Assembly (NCBI GenBank): GCA_023023105.1
Contig: CP083824.1
Location: 310,001 to 374,000, forward strand
Origin: Enterobacter ludwigii
GTDB lineage: Bacteria > Pseudomonadota > Gammaproteobacteria > Enterobacterales > Enterobacteriaceae
Direction of reading: 5' to 3'
Length of the DNA: 64,000 bases
How positions within the stretch are numbered: position 1 is the stretch's first letter; the number at the start of each line of letters is the position of its first letter. Shown piece after piece: positions 9,545-18,665 of the stretch. The position numbers and the translations under genes were made by a program. The notes beneath the pieces were generated by a model. The model was not told the DNA's origin. It saw nothing but the letters and a program-made list of their open reading frames with translations, and made no database searches.

Positions 9545-10792
9545 GTGAAAAAACATTTTAAATTTTCGGTGGTTAGCATCGCCGTCTCCTTGTTTATGGC
9601 AAATCAGGCCGGAGCAGCCAATACCTGGACAGAAGCACGTAGCGATGCGATGGGGGGGACGGGGGTCGCGGCTGGGAGCTATGGCAGCGGGGTATTAATC
9701 AACCCGGCGTTGCTTGCAAAGGCGAAACCTGACGATGGTATCACGCTGATCCTGCCATCTATCGGTGCGCAAATTTCAGACAAAGACAACCTGCGCGATA
9801 AGATTGATGACATCAGTGATGATGTCAGCGCCTATCGCAGGACCCTGGATAATATCAATCTTATCGATCTCCTTAATCCTTCCAGTGCTGCATCGCGGCA
9901 GGTCTCTGCCGCCGCAGGCGACCTTGCCGATCAACTGGATTCACTGAAAGGGAAAACCGCCAGCGGTAAAGCGGGAGGTGGGATCGCTGTAAGTATTCCT
10001 AATGACGTGCTCTCAGTGGCTTTCGTGGCCAAAGCCAATGCGCGTGCTCGCGTGAGTTCTTACATCGATCAGGGCGATATCGACAAATTGCGCGCGGTGG
10101 AAGCCGTTCCGGCGGCCGTATTTGGGGTTGACCCGAATGATTTGAAATCAAAGGGTTTTGGTCGTGCTGCAATCGTTTCAGACTATGGCGTTGCAGTGGC
10201 GCGTCAGTTTGATATCAGCGGCGTGCCTGTTTCCGTGGGTATCACTCCTAAGCTGCAACAGACCTGGCTCTACAACTACACGGTCTCGATCTACAACTTT
10301 GACAGTGGCGATATCAACAGCAGTCGCTATCGCAACGACGATACTGGGTTTAACGTTGATGCCGGCCTTGCTGCTGATTTCGGCGAAAACTGGACGGTGG
10401 GTTTGACCGGTAAAAACCTGTTCTCGCGTGATATCGACACCAAAGAGGTGGATGGCGTGCGCGATACTTACCAAATCAGCCCTGTCGTTACGGCGGGTGC
10501 GGCCTGGCATACCGATCTCCTGACGCTGACGGCGGATGGTGACCTGACCGAAACCAAAGGTTTTAAAAGCGAAGAGAACTCCCAATATGTTGGCGTGGGT
10601 GCGGAAGTGACGCCATTGAGCTGGCTGGCGGTTCGCGCAGGTTATCGTGCTGATGTGAAAGACAATGACAGCAATGTCTTTACCGCAGGTGTGGGCTTTG
10701 CACCGCTTAACACGGTTCATATCGACCTGATGGGTCTGTATGGTGAAGACGAAACCTGGGGCGCGGGGGCGCAACTGAGCATGACGTTCTAA
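9545..10792 (+). CDS. TraF-like (PF13729-type) predicted outer-membrane beta-barrel protein
   Basis: 415-residue exported protein, usually annotated conjugal transfer protein TraF. It has a signal peptide (Lys at 2-3, hydrophobic core 7-18, probable cut after Ala24), the ARSDAMGGTGVA motif near residue 31 seen in FadL/PorV-like barrels, many alternating beta strands in the second half, and a C-terminal aromatic residue (SMTF) as in outer-membrane proteins. A GTG start at 9545 puts the signal peptide at the N-terminus. No other transfer gene is nearby, so a chromosomal role unrelated to conjugation is likely. Function unknown. A terminator follows. Confidence 0.78.
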   Translation: MKKHFKFSVVSIAVSLFMANQAGAANTWTEARSDAMGGTGVAAGSYGSGVLINPALLAKAKPDDGITLILPSIGAQISDKDNLRDKIDDISDDVSAYRRTLDNINLIDLLNPSSAASRQVSAAAGDLADQLDSLKGKTASGKAGGGIAVSIPNDVLSVAFVAKANARARVSSYIDQGDIDKLRAVEAVPAAVFGVDPNDLKSKGFGRAAIVSDYGVAVARQFDISGVPVSVGITPKLQQTWLYNYTVSIYNFDSGDINSSRYRNDDTGFNVDAGLAADFGENWTVGLTGKNLFSRDIDTKEVDGVRDTYQISPVVTAGAAWHTDLLTLTADGDLTETKGFKSEENSQYVGVGAEVTPLSWLAVRAGYRADVKDNDSNVFTAGVGFAPLNTVHIDLMGLYGEDETWGAGAQLSMTF

Positions 10793-10798
10793 AGTCCA

Positions 10799-10828
10799 CC
10801 GGAGGCGCTGCGCCTCCGGCTTTTCTTT
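10799..10828 (+). terminator. Rho-independent terminator after the TraF-like gene
   Basis: Perfect 9-bp stem CCGGAGGCG (10799-10807) with CGCCTCCGG (10811-10819), loop CTG, followed by CTTTTCTTT. It begins 7 bp after the stop codon. Confidence 0.88.
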
Positions 10829-10873
10829 GTGCTATAGTAGCGCCCCTTTTCACCAGATGCTTAAAACTTCGCC

Positions 10874-11869
10874 ATGTCGTCAGAATTACAGACTGCTTTC
10901 CCTGCACACCGTTTCTCCATTGCGCCAATGCTCGACTGGACGGACAGACACTGCCGCTACTTCCTGCGTCAGCTCTCCCGCCATACGCTGCTGTACACCG
11001 AAATGGTGACCACCGGGGCAATTATTCACGGTAAGGGCGACTATCTGGCTTACAGCGAAGAGGAGCATCCGGTTGCCCTGCAGCTGGGCGGCAGCGATCC
11101 GGCCGCGCTGGCGCAGTGCGCGAAGCTGGCAGAAGCGCGTGGCTACGACGAGATCAACCTCAACGTTGGCTGCCCGTCTGACCGCGTGCAAAACGGTATG
11201 TTTGGCGCGTGCCTGATGGGGAACGCACAGCTGGTGGCGGACTGCATTAAGGCGATGCGCGATGTCGTCTCCATTCCGGTCACGGTCAAAACCCGTATCG
11301 GCATTGACGACCAGGACAGCTACGAATTCCTGTGCGACTTTATCAATACGGTATCCGGGAAAGGTGAGTGCGAGATGTTTATCATCCACGCGCGAAAAGC
11401 CTGGCTCTCTGGCCTCAGCCCGAAAGAGAACCGTGAGATCCCGCCGCTGGACTACCCGCGCGTGTATCAGCTGAAGCGTGACTTCCCGCACCTGACGATG
11501 TCAATCAACGGTGGCATCAAGTCGCTGGAAGAGGCCAAAGCGCATCTGGAACATATGGATGGCGTGATGGTCGGGCGCGAGGCGTATCAGAACCCGGGCA
11601 TTCTGGCGACGGTCGATCGCGAAATCTACGGTGTAGAAGGCGCAGATACCGATCCGGTTGCGGTAGTTCGTGCCATGTATCCGTACATCGAACGCGAGCT
11701 GAGCAACGGCACATATCTTGGCCATATCACCCGCCACATGCTTGGCCTTTTCCAGGGTATTCCGGGAGCGCGTCAGTGGCGACGTTACCTGAGCGAGAAC
11801 GCGCATAAAGCCGGTGCCGACATCGAGGTGCTGGAACATGCGCTGAGACTGGTGGCTGATAAGCGATAA
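10874..11869 (+). CDS. dusA: tRNA-dihydrouridine(20/20a) synthase DusA
   Basis: FMN enzyme that reduces U20 and U20a in the D-loop of tRNAs with NADPH. 331 residues: TIM-barrel domain carrying the FMN site, then a helical tRNA-binding domain from about residue 250. The catalytic cysteine is Cys100 in [13 protein letters not shown]. Conserved [15 protein letters not shown] and SINGGI segments are intact. It starts at ATG 10874 and is closely similar to E. coli DusA except at the extreme N-terminus. A terminator follows. Confidence 0.96.
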   Translation: MSSELQTAFPAHRFSIAPMLDWTDRHCRYFLRQLSRHTLLYTEMVTTGAIIHGKGDYLAYSEEEHPVALQLGGSDPAALAQCAKLAEARGYDEINLNVGCPSDRVQNGMFGACLMGNAQLVADCIKAMRDVVSIPVTVKTRIGIDDQDSYEFLCDFINTVSGKGECEMFIIHARKAWLSGLSPKENREIPPLDYPRVYQLKRDFPHLTMSINGGIKSLEEAKAHLEHMDGVMVGREAYQNPGILATVDREIYGVEGADTDPVAVVRAMYPYIERELSNGTYLGHITRHMLGLFQGIPGARQWRRYLSENAHKAGADIEVLEHALRLVADKR

Positions 11870-11898
11870 ATTTCGCTAAAAGATGGTCAAATTCACCA

Positions 11899-11929
11899 CG
11901 CCCTGCAAATCTTTGCGGGGCGTTTTGCT
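11899..11929 (+). terminator. Rho-independent terminator after dusA
   Basis: Stem CGCCCTGC (from 11899) pairing with GCGGGGCG (to 11922) with one G-U pair, then TTTTGCTTT. It lies 30 bp downstream of dusA. Confidence 0.75.
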
Positions 11930-11950
11930 TTAAGAACAATGAGTTAGTTT

Positions 11951-11966
11951 TGGCATGCTTTTTGTA
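11951..11966 (+). promoter_or_regulatory. Sigma54 promoter of pspG
   Basis: TGGCATG-N4-TTGTA at 11951-11966 fits the -24/-12 pattern TGGCAC-N5-TTGCW. In E. coli pspG is transcribed by sigma54 RNA polymerase with PspF. The promoter lies about 40 bp before the pspG start codon. Confidence 0.8.
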
Positions 11967-12005
11967 ATGGTTACTGCATTACTCAGGAGCGTGTGGGAGA
12001 AAAAT

Positions 12006-12248
12006 ATGCTGGAACTACTTTTTGTGATTGGCTTTTTCGTCATGCTATTAGCCACAGGCGTTTCGCTGCTCGGCATTCTGGCCGCTATCGTTGTCGCCAC
12101 GGTGGTGATGTTTATCGGCGGATTATTTGCCCTGACGATCAAGCTGTTGCCGTGGCTACTGCTGGCTATTGTGGTGGTGTGGGTGATACGGGCGATTAAA
12201 ACGCCAAAAGTGTCCACTTATCAGAGCAATAACCGCTTTCGTTACTAA
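12006..12248 (+). CDS. pspG: Phage-shock protein G (envelope stress)
   Basis: Small inner-membrane protein of 80 residues in the PspF/sigma54 envelope-stress regulon. Two hydrophobic segments (about 2-20 and 24-62) dominate, and the tail TYQSNNRFRY is basic and aromatic as in E. coli PspG. ATG 12006 is the family start. A longer frame from 11955 would overlap the promoter. It is a single-gene unit, followed by a bidirectional terminator shared with qor. Confidence 0.92.
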   Translation: MLELLFVIGFFVMLLATGVSLLGILAAIVVATVVMFIGGLFALTIKLLPWLLLAIVVVWVIRAIKTPKVSTYQSNNRFRY

Positions 12249-12396
12249 GGTATTGAGGGGTTCGTCACATACTTGTAACTTTTCTGGTGGCATTGCTTAG
12301 AACAGAATAGGATTTACTTATCGAATCTGTCACTATGACTGCCGCTAAAGAATTCATCGAGCTGTACCCTACATACAGCCGAACTAAAAAAAGAAA

Positions 12397-12420
12397 GGGC
12401 TTCCTCAGGGAAGCCCAATT
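12397..12420. terminator. Bidirectional terminator between pspG and qor
   Basis: Stem GGGCTTCC (12397-12404) with GGAAGCCC (12409-12416). AATTTCTTTT follows on the + strand, and an A-rich run AAAAAAAGAAA precedes it, giving a T-rich tail on the - strand. Confidence 0.8.
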
Positions 12421-12432
12421 TCTTTTCTGGAT

Positions 12433-13416
12433 TCAGGGAATTAACAGACTTGAACCCTCCGTCACCCTGCTCTCAAGTACCTCATGCGCGCGCTGTGCAT
12501 CGGCAAGCGGATATTTCTGTGCATCTGCCACATCCACTTTAATCACCCCACTGGCGATCAGCGAGAACAGCTCGTTACTGGCTTCCTCAAGCTCTTCCCG
12601 GTTAGTGATGTAACCTTGCAGCGAAGGGCGAGTCACATACAGTGAGCCTTTCTGGTTCAGAATACCAAGGTTAACCCCGGTCACAGCGCCTGATGCATTC
12701 CCGAAGCTCACCATTAGCCCGCGGCGCTGCAGGCAATCGAGAGACGCTTCCCAGGTGTCTTTCCCTACCGAGTCATACACCACCCGCACTTTTTTGCCGT
12801 TGGTGATTTCTTTCAGCCGCTCGACGATGTTCTCTTCACGATAGTTAATCACCTGCCAGGCTCCCGCCTGCAATGCGCGCTGCGCTTTTTGCGCGTTGCC
12901 CACGGTACCGATCAGTTTCGCCCCCAGCGCTTTTGCCCACTGACACGCGATCAGCCCCACACCACCCGCAGCAGCATGGAACAGGAACTGCTCGTCAGGT
13001 TTAATTTCGTAGGTTTTACGCAGCAGGTAATAGACCGTAAGCCCTTTCAGAAATGAGGCTGCAGCTTGCTCAAAGGAGATGGCGTTGGGCAGCAGGGCGG
13101 CTTTATCCGCCGGGACGTTGTGGACGGAACTGTATGCCCCCAGAGCAGATTGGGCGTACACCACGCGATCGCCCTCTTTAAGGTGCTTAACGGCGCGGCC
13201 AGTTTTGATAACCACTCCTGCCGCTTCGGTACCCAGGCCACTCGGCAGTGACGGAGGCGGGTAGAGGCCTCCGCGAATATAGGTATCAATGTAGTTGATA
13301 CCTATGGCCTTGTTTTCAACCTGAACTTCGTTTTCGCCTGGTGCTACTGGGGTAAATTCCACCGCTTTCAGCACTTCTGGCCCACCGTGTTTCTGGAATT
13401 CAATGCGCGTTGCCAT
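12433..13416 (-). CDS. qor: NADPH:quinone oxidoreductase Qor
   Basis: Zinc-free medium-chain dehydrogenase/reductase of the zeta-crystallin type, reducing quinones with NADPH in the cytosol. 327 residues: GroES-like domain, then a Rossmann domain with AAAGGVG near residue 147. No zinc-ligand cysteine pattern is present, as expected for this branch. It aligns throughout with E. coli Qor. It is divergent from dnaB with a 66-bp gap and ends 16 bp from a terminator. Confidence 0.95.
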   Translation of the reverse strand: MATRIEFQKHGGPEVLKAVEFTPVAPGENEVQVENKAIGINYIDTYIRGGLYPPPSLPSGLGTEAAGVVIKTGRAVKHLKEGDRVVYAQSALGAYSSVHNVPADKAALLPNAISFEQAAASFLKGLTVYYLLRKTYEIKPDEQFLFHAAAGGVGLIACQWAKALGAKLIGTVGNAQKAQRALQAGAWQVINYREENIVERLKEITNGKKVRVVYDSVGKDTWEASLDCLQRRGLMVSFGNASGAVTGVNLGILNQKGSLYVTRPSLQGYITNREELEEASNELFSLIASGVIKVDVADAQKYPLADAQRAHEVLESRVTEGSSLLIP

Positions 13417-13482
13417 GCTCCCTCCGTAAGAAAAATATGGTAATCTTTCGACCCACTCTTTATCTCGGTAACTCCATTCACT

Positions 13483-14895
13483 ATGGCAGGAAACAAACCC
13501 TTCAACAAACAGACTGAACCTCGCGAACGTGATTACCAGGTCGCAGGCTTAAAAGTCCCGCCGCACTCGATTGAAGCGGAACAGTCGGTGTTGGGCGGTT
13601 TAATGCTGGATAACGAACGCTGGGACGACGTCGCTGAGCGCGTGGTGTCTGAGGATTTCTACACCCGACCGCATCGTCATATCTTTACCGAAATGGCGCG
13701 TCTGCAGGAGTCGGGTAGCCCGATTGACCTGATCACACTTGCGGAATCGCTGGAGCGACAGGGGCAACTGGACAGCGTCGGTGGGTTTGCCTACCTGGCA
13801 GAATTATCGAAAAACACGCCAAGTGCGGCGAATATCAGTGCTTACGCGGATATCGTGCGTGAACGTGCTGTAGTTCGTGAGATGATCTCGGTGGCGAATG
13901 AGATCGCCGAGGCCGGTTTTGATCCGCAGGGTCGCACCAGTGAAGATCTGCTCGATCTCGCTGAGTCCCGCGTCTTTAAAATCGCCGAAAGCCGCGCGAA
14001 CAAAGACGAAGGGCCGAAAAACATCGCCGATGTGCTTGATGCTACCGTTGCGCGTATCGAACAGCTGTTCCAGCAGCCACATGATGGTGTGACCGGTGTG
14101 AATACCGGCTATGACGATCTCAACAAGAAAACCGCCGGTCTGCAGCCGTCGGATTTGATCATCGTCGCGGCGCGTCCATCAATGGGTAAAACAACATTTG
14201 CGATGAACCTCGTCGAAAACGCGGCGATGTTGCAGGATAAACCTGTTTTAATCTTCAGTCTTGAGATGCCATCAGAACAGATCATGATGCGTTCCCTAGC
14301 GTCGCTGTCTCGCGTGGATCAGACCCGTATCCGTACCGGCCAGCTCGACGATGAAGACTGGGCGCGGATCTCCGGCACAATGGGGATTCTGCTGGATAAA
14401 CGCAATATCTATATCGATGACTCCTCCGGCCTGACACCGACGGAAGTGCGCTCCCGCGCGCGCCGTATCGCCCGTGAACACGGCGGTATTGGCCTTATCA
14501 TGATTGACTATCTCCAGCTGATGCGTGTGCCGTCGCTCTCCGACAACCGTACGCTGGAAATTGCAGAGATTTCCCGCTCGCTCAAGGCATTAGCCAAAGA
14601 GCTACACGTGCCGGTGGTGGCGCTCTCCCAGCTTAACCGCTCCCTGGAACAACGCGCCGACAAACGCCCGGTCAACTCCGACCTGCGTGAGTCTGGCTCC
14701 ATCGAGCAGGATGCTGACTTAATCATGTTTATTTACCGTGATGAGGTTTATCACGAGAACAGCGACCTGAAAGGGATCGCCGAAATTATTATTGGTAAGC
14801 AACGTAACGGCCCAATCGGTACGGTACGTTTGACCTTTAACGGACAGTGGTCGCGTTTCGACAACTATGCCGGTCCTCAATATGATGATGAGTAA
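13483..14895 (+). CDS. dnaB: Replicative DNA helicase DnaB
   Basis: Hexameric 5'-3' helicase that unwinds DNA at the replication fork and recruits DnaG primase. 470 residues: N-terminal domain from about residue 25 to 130, a linker, then the RecA-like ATPase with Walker A ARPSMGKTT near 230 and Walker B LIMIDYLQL near 340. The DnaB family signature SLKALAKEL follows. No intein is present. ATG 13483. alr starts 17 bp after the stop, so they are probably cotranscribed. Confidence 0.97.
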   Translation: MAGNKPFNKQTEPRERDYQVAGLKVPPHSIEAEQSVLGGLMLDNERWDDVAERVVSEDFYTRPHRHIFTEMARLQESGSPIDLITLAESLERQGQLDSVGGFAYLAELSKNTPSAANISAYADIVRERAVVREMISVANEIAEAGFDPQGRTSEDLLDLAESRVFKIAESRANKDEGPKNIADVLDATVARIEQLFQQPHDGVTGVNTGYDDLNKKTAGLQPSDLIIVAARPSMGKTTFAMNLVENAAMLQDKPVLIFSLEMPSEQIMMRSLASLSRVDQTRIRTGQLDDEDWARISGTMGILLDKRNIYIDDSSGLTPTEVRSRARRIAREHGGIGLIMIDYLQLMRVPSLSDNRTLEIAEISRSLKALAKELHVPVVALSQLNRSLEQRADKRPVNSDLRESGSIEQDADLIMFIYRDEVYHENSDLKGIAEIIIGKQRNGPIGTVRLTFNGQWSRFDNYAGPQYDDE

Positions 14896-14911
14896 TTTCT
14901 AAGGAATTCAA

Positions 14912-15991
14912 ATGCAAGCGGCAACAGTAGTCATTAACCGCCGCGCTCTGCGACACAACCTGCAACGTCTGCGTGAACTGGCTCCCGCCAGTAAGCTCGT
15001 TGCAGTCGTGAAAGCGAACGCTTACGGACACGGTCTTCTTGAGACCGCGCGAACGCTCCCCGATGCCGACGCCTTTGGCGTCGCCCGTCTTGAAGAAGCC
15101 ATCCGACTGCGTGCGGGTGGGATCACACAACCCATTTTGCTGCTGGAAGGCTTTTTCGAAGCCACTGATTTGCCCACTATTGCCGATCAGCACCTGCACA
15201 CCGCCGTTCACAACGAAGAACAGCTGGCTGCGCTGGAGACCGCCGAACTGAGCGAGCCGGTAACCGTGTGGATGAAGCTCGATACGGGCATGCACCGACT
15301 GGGCGTCCGTCCGGAAAACGCACAAGCGTTTTATCAGCGTTTATGCCAGTGCAAAAATGTGCGCCAGCCAGTGAACATCGTCAGTCACTTTGCTCGTGCC
15401 GACGAGCCTGAATGTGGTGCGACCGAACAACAGCTCGATATCTTTAATACCTTCTGCGAAGGTAAGCCGGGAATGCGCTCTATTGCCGCGTCTGGCGGTA
15501 TTTTGCTGTGGCCACAATCCCACTTCGACTGGGCGCGTCCGGGCATTATTCTTTACGGCGTATCGCCGCTGGAGAACAAACCCTGGGGACCGGATTTTGG
15601 CTTCCAGCCGGTGATGTCATTGGTGTCTAACCTGATTGCCGTGCGTGAGCACAAAGCGGGTGAACCCGTAGGCTACGGTGGAACCTGGATCAGCGAGCGT
15701 GATACCCGGTTGGGCGTTGTGGCGATGGGTTATGGTGACGGCTATCCACGTGCCGCACCGTCGGGTACGCCAGTGTTGGTCAATGGCCGTGAAGTGAAGA
15801 TTGTTGGTCGCGTGGCGATGGACATGATTTGCGTCGATCTGGGGCCGGAAGCACAGGAGAAAGCGGGTGACGCTGTGGTGATGTGGGGTGAAGGCTTGCC
15901 CGTTGAACGCATTGCTGAAATCACGAAAGTGAGTGCTTACGAACTTATTACACGCCTGACATCACGGGTGGCGATGAAGTACATAGATTAA
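14912..15991 (+). CDS. alr: Alanine racemase Alr
   Basis: PLP enzyme interconverting L- and D-alanine for peptidoglycan, in the cytosol. 359 residues: N-terminal TIM barrel and C-terminal beta domain. The PLP lysine is Lys34 in [10 protein letters not shown]. The second catalytic base is the tyrosine in VGYGGTW near residue 255. AAGGAATTC precedes ATG 14912. It lies between dnaB and tyrB as in E. coli. A dadX-type catabolic racemase is less likely given this context. Confidence 0.96.
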   Translation: MQAATVVINRRALRHNLQRLRELAPASKLVAVVKANAYGHGLLETARTLPDADAFGVARLEEAIRLRAGGITQPILLLEGFFEATDLPTIADQHLHTAVHNEEQLAALETAELSEPVTVWMKLDTGMHRLGVRPENAQAFYQRLCQCKNVRQPVNIVSHFARADEPECGATEQQLDIFNTFCEGKPGMRSIAASGGILLWPQSHFDWARPGIILYGVSPLENKPWGPDFGFQPVMSLVSNLIAVREHKAGEPVGYGGTWISERDTRLGVVAMGYGDGYPRAAPSGTPVLVNGREVKIVGRVAMDMICVDLGPEAQEKAGDAVVMWGEGLPVERIAEITKVSAYELITRLTSRVAMKYID

Positions 15992-16000
15992 CTTATAGCT

Positions 16001-16025
16001 GGAGTGAGAGTGTTACTCTCACTCC
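16001..16025 (+). terminator. Hairpin after alr, possible weak terminator
   Basis: Perfect 11-bp stem GGAGTGAGAGT (16001-16011) with ACTCTCACTCC (16015-16025), loop GTT. The following ACGTTTATT is a poor T-run, so termination is only probable. Confidence 0.55.
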
Positions 16026-16110
16026 ACGTTTATTAACATCCCCTCGATCTTCTGCCATATCCGGTTTATTGTTGAAATTCCTGCCTCATCGAATTCCGGA
16101 GAATCATCGC

Positions 16111-17304
16111 GTGTTTCAGAAAGTTGACGCCTATGCCGGCGACCCCATTCTCTCCTTAATGGAGCGTTTCAAAGAAGATCCTCGCAGCGACAAAGTGAAC
16201 CTCAGCATCGGTCTGTATTACAACGAGGATGGCATTATTCCTCAATTAAAAGCCGTTGCCGAAGCTGAAGCACGCCTTAACGCTGTACCACATGGCGCAT
16301 CGCTTTATCTGCCGATGGAAGGGTTAAATACTTACCGTAACACTATCGCGCCGCTGCTGTTTGGTGCCGATCATCCGGTGCTCGCGCAAAAACGTGTCGC
16401 CACCATCCAGACGCTTGGCGGATCGGGTGCGCTAAAAGTCGGCGCAGACTTCCTGAAAAAATACTTCCCGGATTCCGGGGTGTGGGTCAGCGATCCTACG
16501 TGGGAAAACCATGTTGCGATTTTTGAAGGCGCAGGCTTTAAGGTCGCGACCTATCCGTGGTTCGACAACGAAACCAACGGTGTGCGTGTAGAGGCATTAC
16601 TGGAAAAACTGCACACCTTGCCGGAGCGCAGTATTGTGCTGCTGCATCCATGTTGCCATAACCCGACCGGCGCGGACCTCACTAATGACCAGTGGGATGC
16701 AATAATTGAGGTACTGAAAGCGCGTAATCTGATCCCGTTCCTCGACATTGCCTATCAGGGCTTTGGCGCAGGCATGGAAGAAGATGCTTACGCCATTCGC
16801 GCCGTTACCAGCGCAGGTCTGCCGGCGCTGGTGAGTAACTCTTTCTCTAAAATCTTCTCTCTGTACGGCGAACGCGTCGGCGGTCTGTCCGTGGTGTGTG
16901 AAGATGCCGAAGCCGCCAGCCGCGTGCTGGGTCAACTGAAGGCGACGGTGCGCCGCATTTACTCCAGCCCGCCAAACTTTGGTGCGCAGGTCGTCGCCAC
17001 GGTTCTTGGTGATGCGCAACTGAAAGCATCCTGGCTTGCTGAAGTGGAATCAATGCGTACGCGCATTCTGGCGATGCGTCAGGAGCTGGTTAACGTCCTG
17101 AAAGAGGCCGTGCCGGGCCATAACTTCGACTATCTGCTCAAGCAGCGCGGGATGTTCAGCTATACCGGCCTGAGTGCCGCTCAGGTCGATCGTCTGCGCG
17201 AAGAGTTCGGCGTCTATCTGATTGCCAGCGGCCGTATGTGCGTGGCGGGGCTGAATGCCAGCAATGTTCAGCGCGTGGCGAAGGCCTTTGCCGCTGTAAT
17301 GTAA
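16111..17304 (+). CDS. tyrB: Aromatic amino acid aminotransferase TyrB
   Basis: PLP transaminase for the last step of tyrosine, phenylalanine and leucine synthesis. 397 residues with the PLP lysine in [17 protein letters not shown] near residue 247. Start: GTG 16111 gives [12 protein letters not shown], the E. coli TyrB start, with GGAG at 16098-16101. A TTG 42 bp upstream is open but extends the protein beyond family length. No clear TyrR box was recognised upstream. A strong hairpin terminator follows. Confidence 0.95.
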   Translation: MFQKVDAYAGDPILSLMERFKEDPRSDKVNLSIGLYYNEDGIIPQLKAVAEAEARLNAVPHGASLYLPMEGLNTYRNTIAPLLFGADHPVLAQKRVATIQTLGGSGALKVGADFLKKYFPDSGVWVSDPTWENHVAIFEGAGFKVATYPWFDNETNGVRVEALLEKLHTLPERSIVLLHPCCHNPTGADLTNDQWDAIIEVLKARNLIPFLDIAYQGFGAGMEEDAYAIRAVTSAGLPALVSNSFSKIFSLYGERVGGLSVVCEDAEAASRVLGQLKATVRRIYSSPPNFGAQVVATVLGDAQLKASWLAEVESMRTRILAMRQELVNVLKEAVPGHNFDYLLKQRGMFSYTGLSAAQVDRLREEFGVYLIASGRMCVAGLNASNVQRVAKAFAAVM

Positions 17305-17310
17305 GTAAGT

Positions 17311-17361
17311 GATCACATTCTCTCTTCTTTCAGAAGAGAGAATGTGATCTTTCTTCTTTTT
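17311..17361 (+). terminator. Strong rho-independent terminator after tyrB
   Basis: Perfect 18-bp stem at 17311-17328 and 17332-17349 (starting GATCACATTC, loop TTC), followed by TTTCTTCTTTTT. It begins 7 bp after the tyrB stop. Confidence 0.9.
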
Positions 17362-17478
17362 CGCTGATCCATAAGCAAAAACTCCTTTCCTTCGCTTCCC
17401 GCTGGGGTTATGGTCGGATAGTTTTTTGACCATTCGCTCAAAATAAAACGATAACAAACTGAATATTCAGGGGAAAAC

Positions 17479-18192
17479 ATGCGCAAGATCACACTGGCGC
17501 TCAGCGCCGCCTGCTTATTGTTCTCGCTTAATAGCGCAGTCGTTGCGCGAGCCTCCGCACCGACACCGCTTTACACCGGAACCACCGCCGCCATCCTTGC
17601 CGAGCAGGCGCCTGTTCACTGGGTCTCTGTGGCACAAATCGAAAATAGTCTGATGGGGCGTCCGCCAATGGCCGTGGGCTTCGATATTGACGATACCGTC
17701 CTGTTCTCAAGCCCGGGTTTCTGGCGCGGTAAGAAAACATATTCACCGGACAGCGAAGACTATCTGAAAAACCCGGAGTTCTGGGAAAAAATGAACAACG
17801 GCTGGGATGAGTTCAGTATCCCGAAAGAGGTCGCCCGATCGCTTATTGCCATGCATGTTAAGCGCGGCGACAGCATTTACTTTGTTACCGGACGCAGCCA
17901 GACCAAAACGGAAACAGTATCTAAAACCTTGCAGGACGATTTTCTGATCCCTGCCGCCAACATGAATCCGGTCATTTTTGCGGGAGATAAACCCGGTCAG
18001 AACAGCAAAACGCAGTGGCTGGAGCAGAAAAATATCAAAGTGTTTTATGGCGATTCTGATAACGATATCACCGCTGCGCATGATGTAGGGGCAAGAGGGA
18101 TCAGGGTGTTACGCGCCTCTAATTCGACCTATCGACCACTGCCGATGGCCGGGAAATTTGGTGAAGAGGTGATTGTTAATTCTGAATACTGA
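17479..18192 (+). CDS. aphA: Class B acid phosphatase AphA (periplasmic)
   Basis: Periplasmic metal-dependent phosphatase and phosphotransferase acting on nucleotides and small phosphomonoesters. It belongs to the DDDD/HAD superfamily. 237 residues with a signal peptide (basic MRK, hydrophobic 5-22, probable cut near Ala25). The catalytic motif FDIDDT has Asp69 and Asp71, and later motifs VTGRSQ and YGDSDNDI are present. ATG 17479 with AGGGGA upstream. In E. coli yjbQ follows, but here the next gene is yjbR. Confidence 0.95.
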   Translation: MRKITLALSAACLLFSLNSAVVARASAPTPLYTGTTAAILAEQAPVHWVSVAQIENSLMGRPPMAVGFDIDDTVLFSSPGFWRGKKTYSPDSEDYLKNPEFWEKMNNGWDEFSIPKEVARSLIAMHVKRGDSIYFVTGRSQTKTETVSKTLQDDFLIPAANMNPVIFAGDKPGQNSKTQWLEQKNIKVFYGDSDNDITAAHDVGARGIRVLRASNSTYRPLPMAGKFGEEVIVNSEY

Positions 18193-18308
18193 GGTATGCT
18201 GGTTTTTTGTACAAATCACGCCTGCCGGGTTTACCTTTTGTCGTCTTGCTGCACACTTAAAGAGGCAGGAACTCAGGCCGTGTCCAACCCATTTAGAGGG
18301 GAGCTAAG

Positions 18309-18662
18309 ATGACAATTTCGGAGATACTCCAGTACTGCATGAGTAAGCCCGGCGCGGAACAAAGCGTCCACAGCGACTGGAAAGCCACGCAGATCAAAGT
18401 GGCTGACGTGCTGTTTGCGATGGTGAAAGAGGTTGAAGGCCGTCCGGCGGCTGCACTGAAAACCAGCCCGGAACTGGCTGATTTATTACGTCAGCAGCAC
18501 CATGACGTCCGACCGAGCCAGCATCTCAACAAGGCTCACTGGAGCACTGTCTACCTCGACGGTTCTCTGCCGGGCTCGCAAATTTACTATCTGGTGGATG
18601 CATCGTACAAGCAGGCGGTTGAACTGCTGCCGGAAACGACCCGACAGCAGCTTTCCGTGTGA
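18309..18662 (+). CDS. yjbR: MmcQ/YjbR-family protein YjbR
   Basis: Small CyaY-like fold (MmcQ/YjbR family) of 117 residues, sometimes called DNA binding on structural grounds. Its function is not established. The motif NKAHWSTVYLDGSLP and the PGAEQSVHSDWKATQIKV N-terminal region fit the E. coli protein. GAGGGGAG at 18295-18302 gives a strong ribosome site for ATG 18309. It converges on uvrA with a 3-bp gap. The neighbour yjbQ is missing. Confidence 0.9.
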   Translation: MTISEILQYCMSKPGAEQSVHSDWKATQIKVADVLFAMVKEVEGRPAAALKTSPELADLLRQQHHDVRPSQHLNKAHWSTVYLDGSLPGSQIYYLVDASYKQAVELLPETTRQQLSV

Positions 18663-18665
18663 CAA

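Noticed and set aside
9545..10792. TraF-like gene as part of a conjugative element
   Set aside because: No other transfer, relaxase, integrase or attachment-site sequences are nearby, and the flanks are conserved chromosomal genes.
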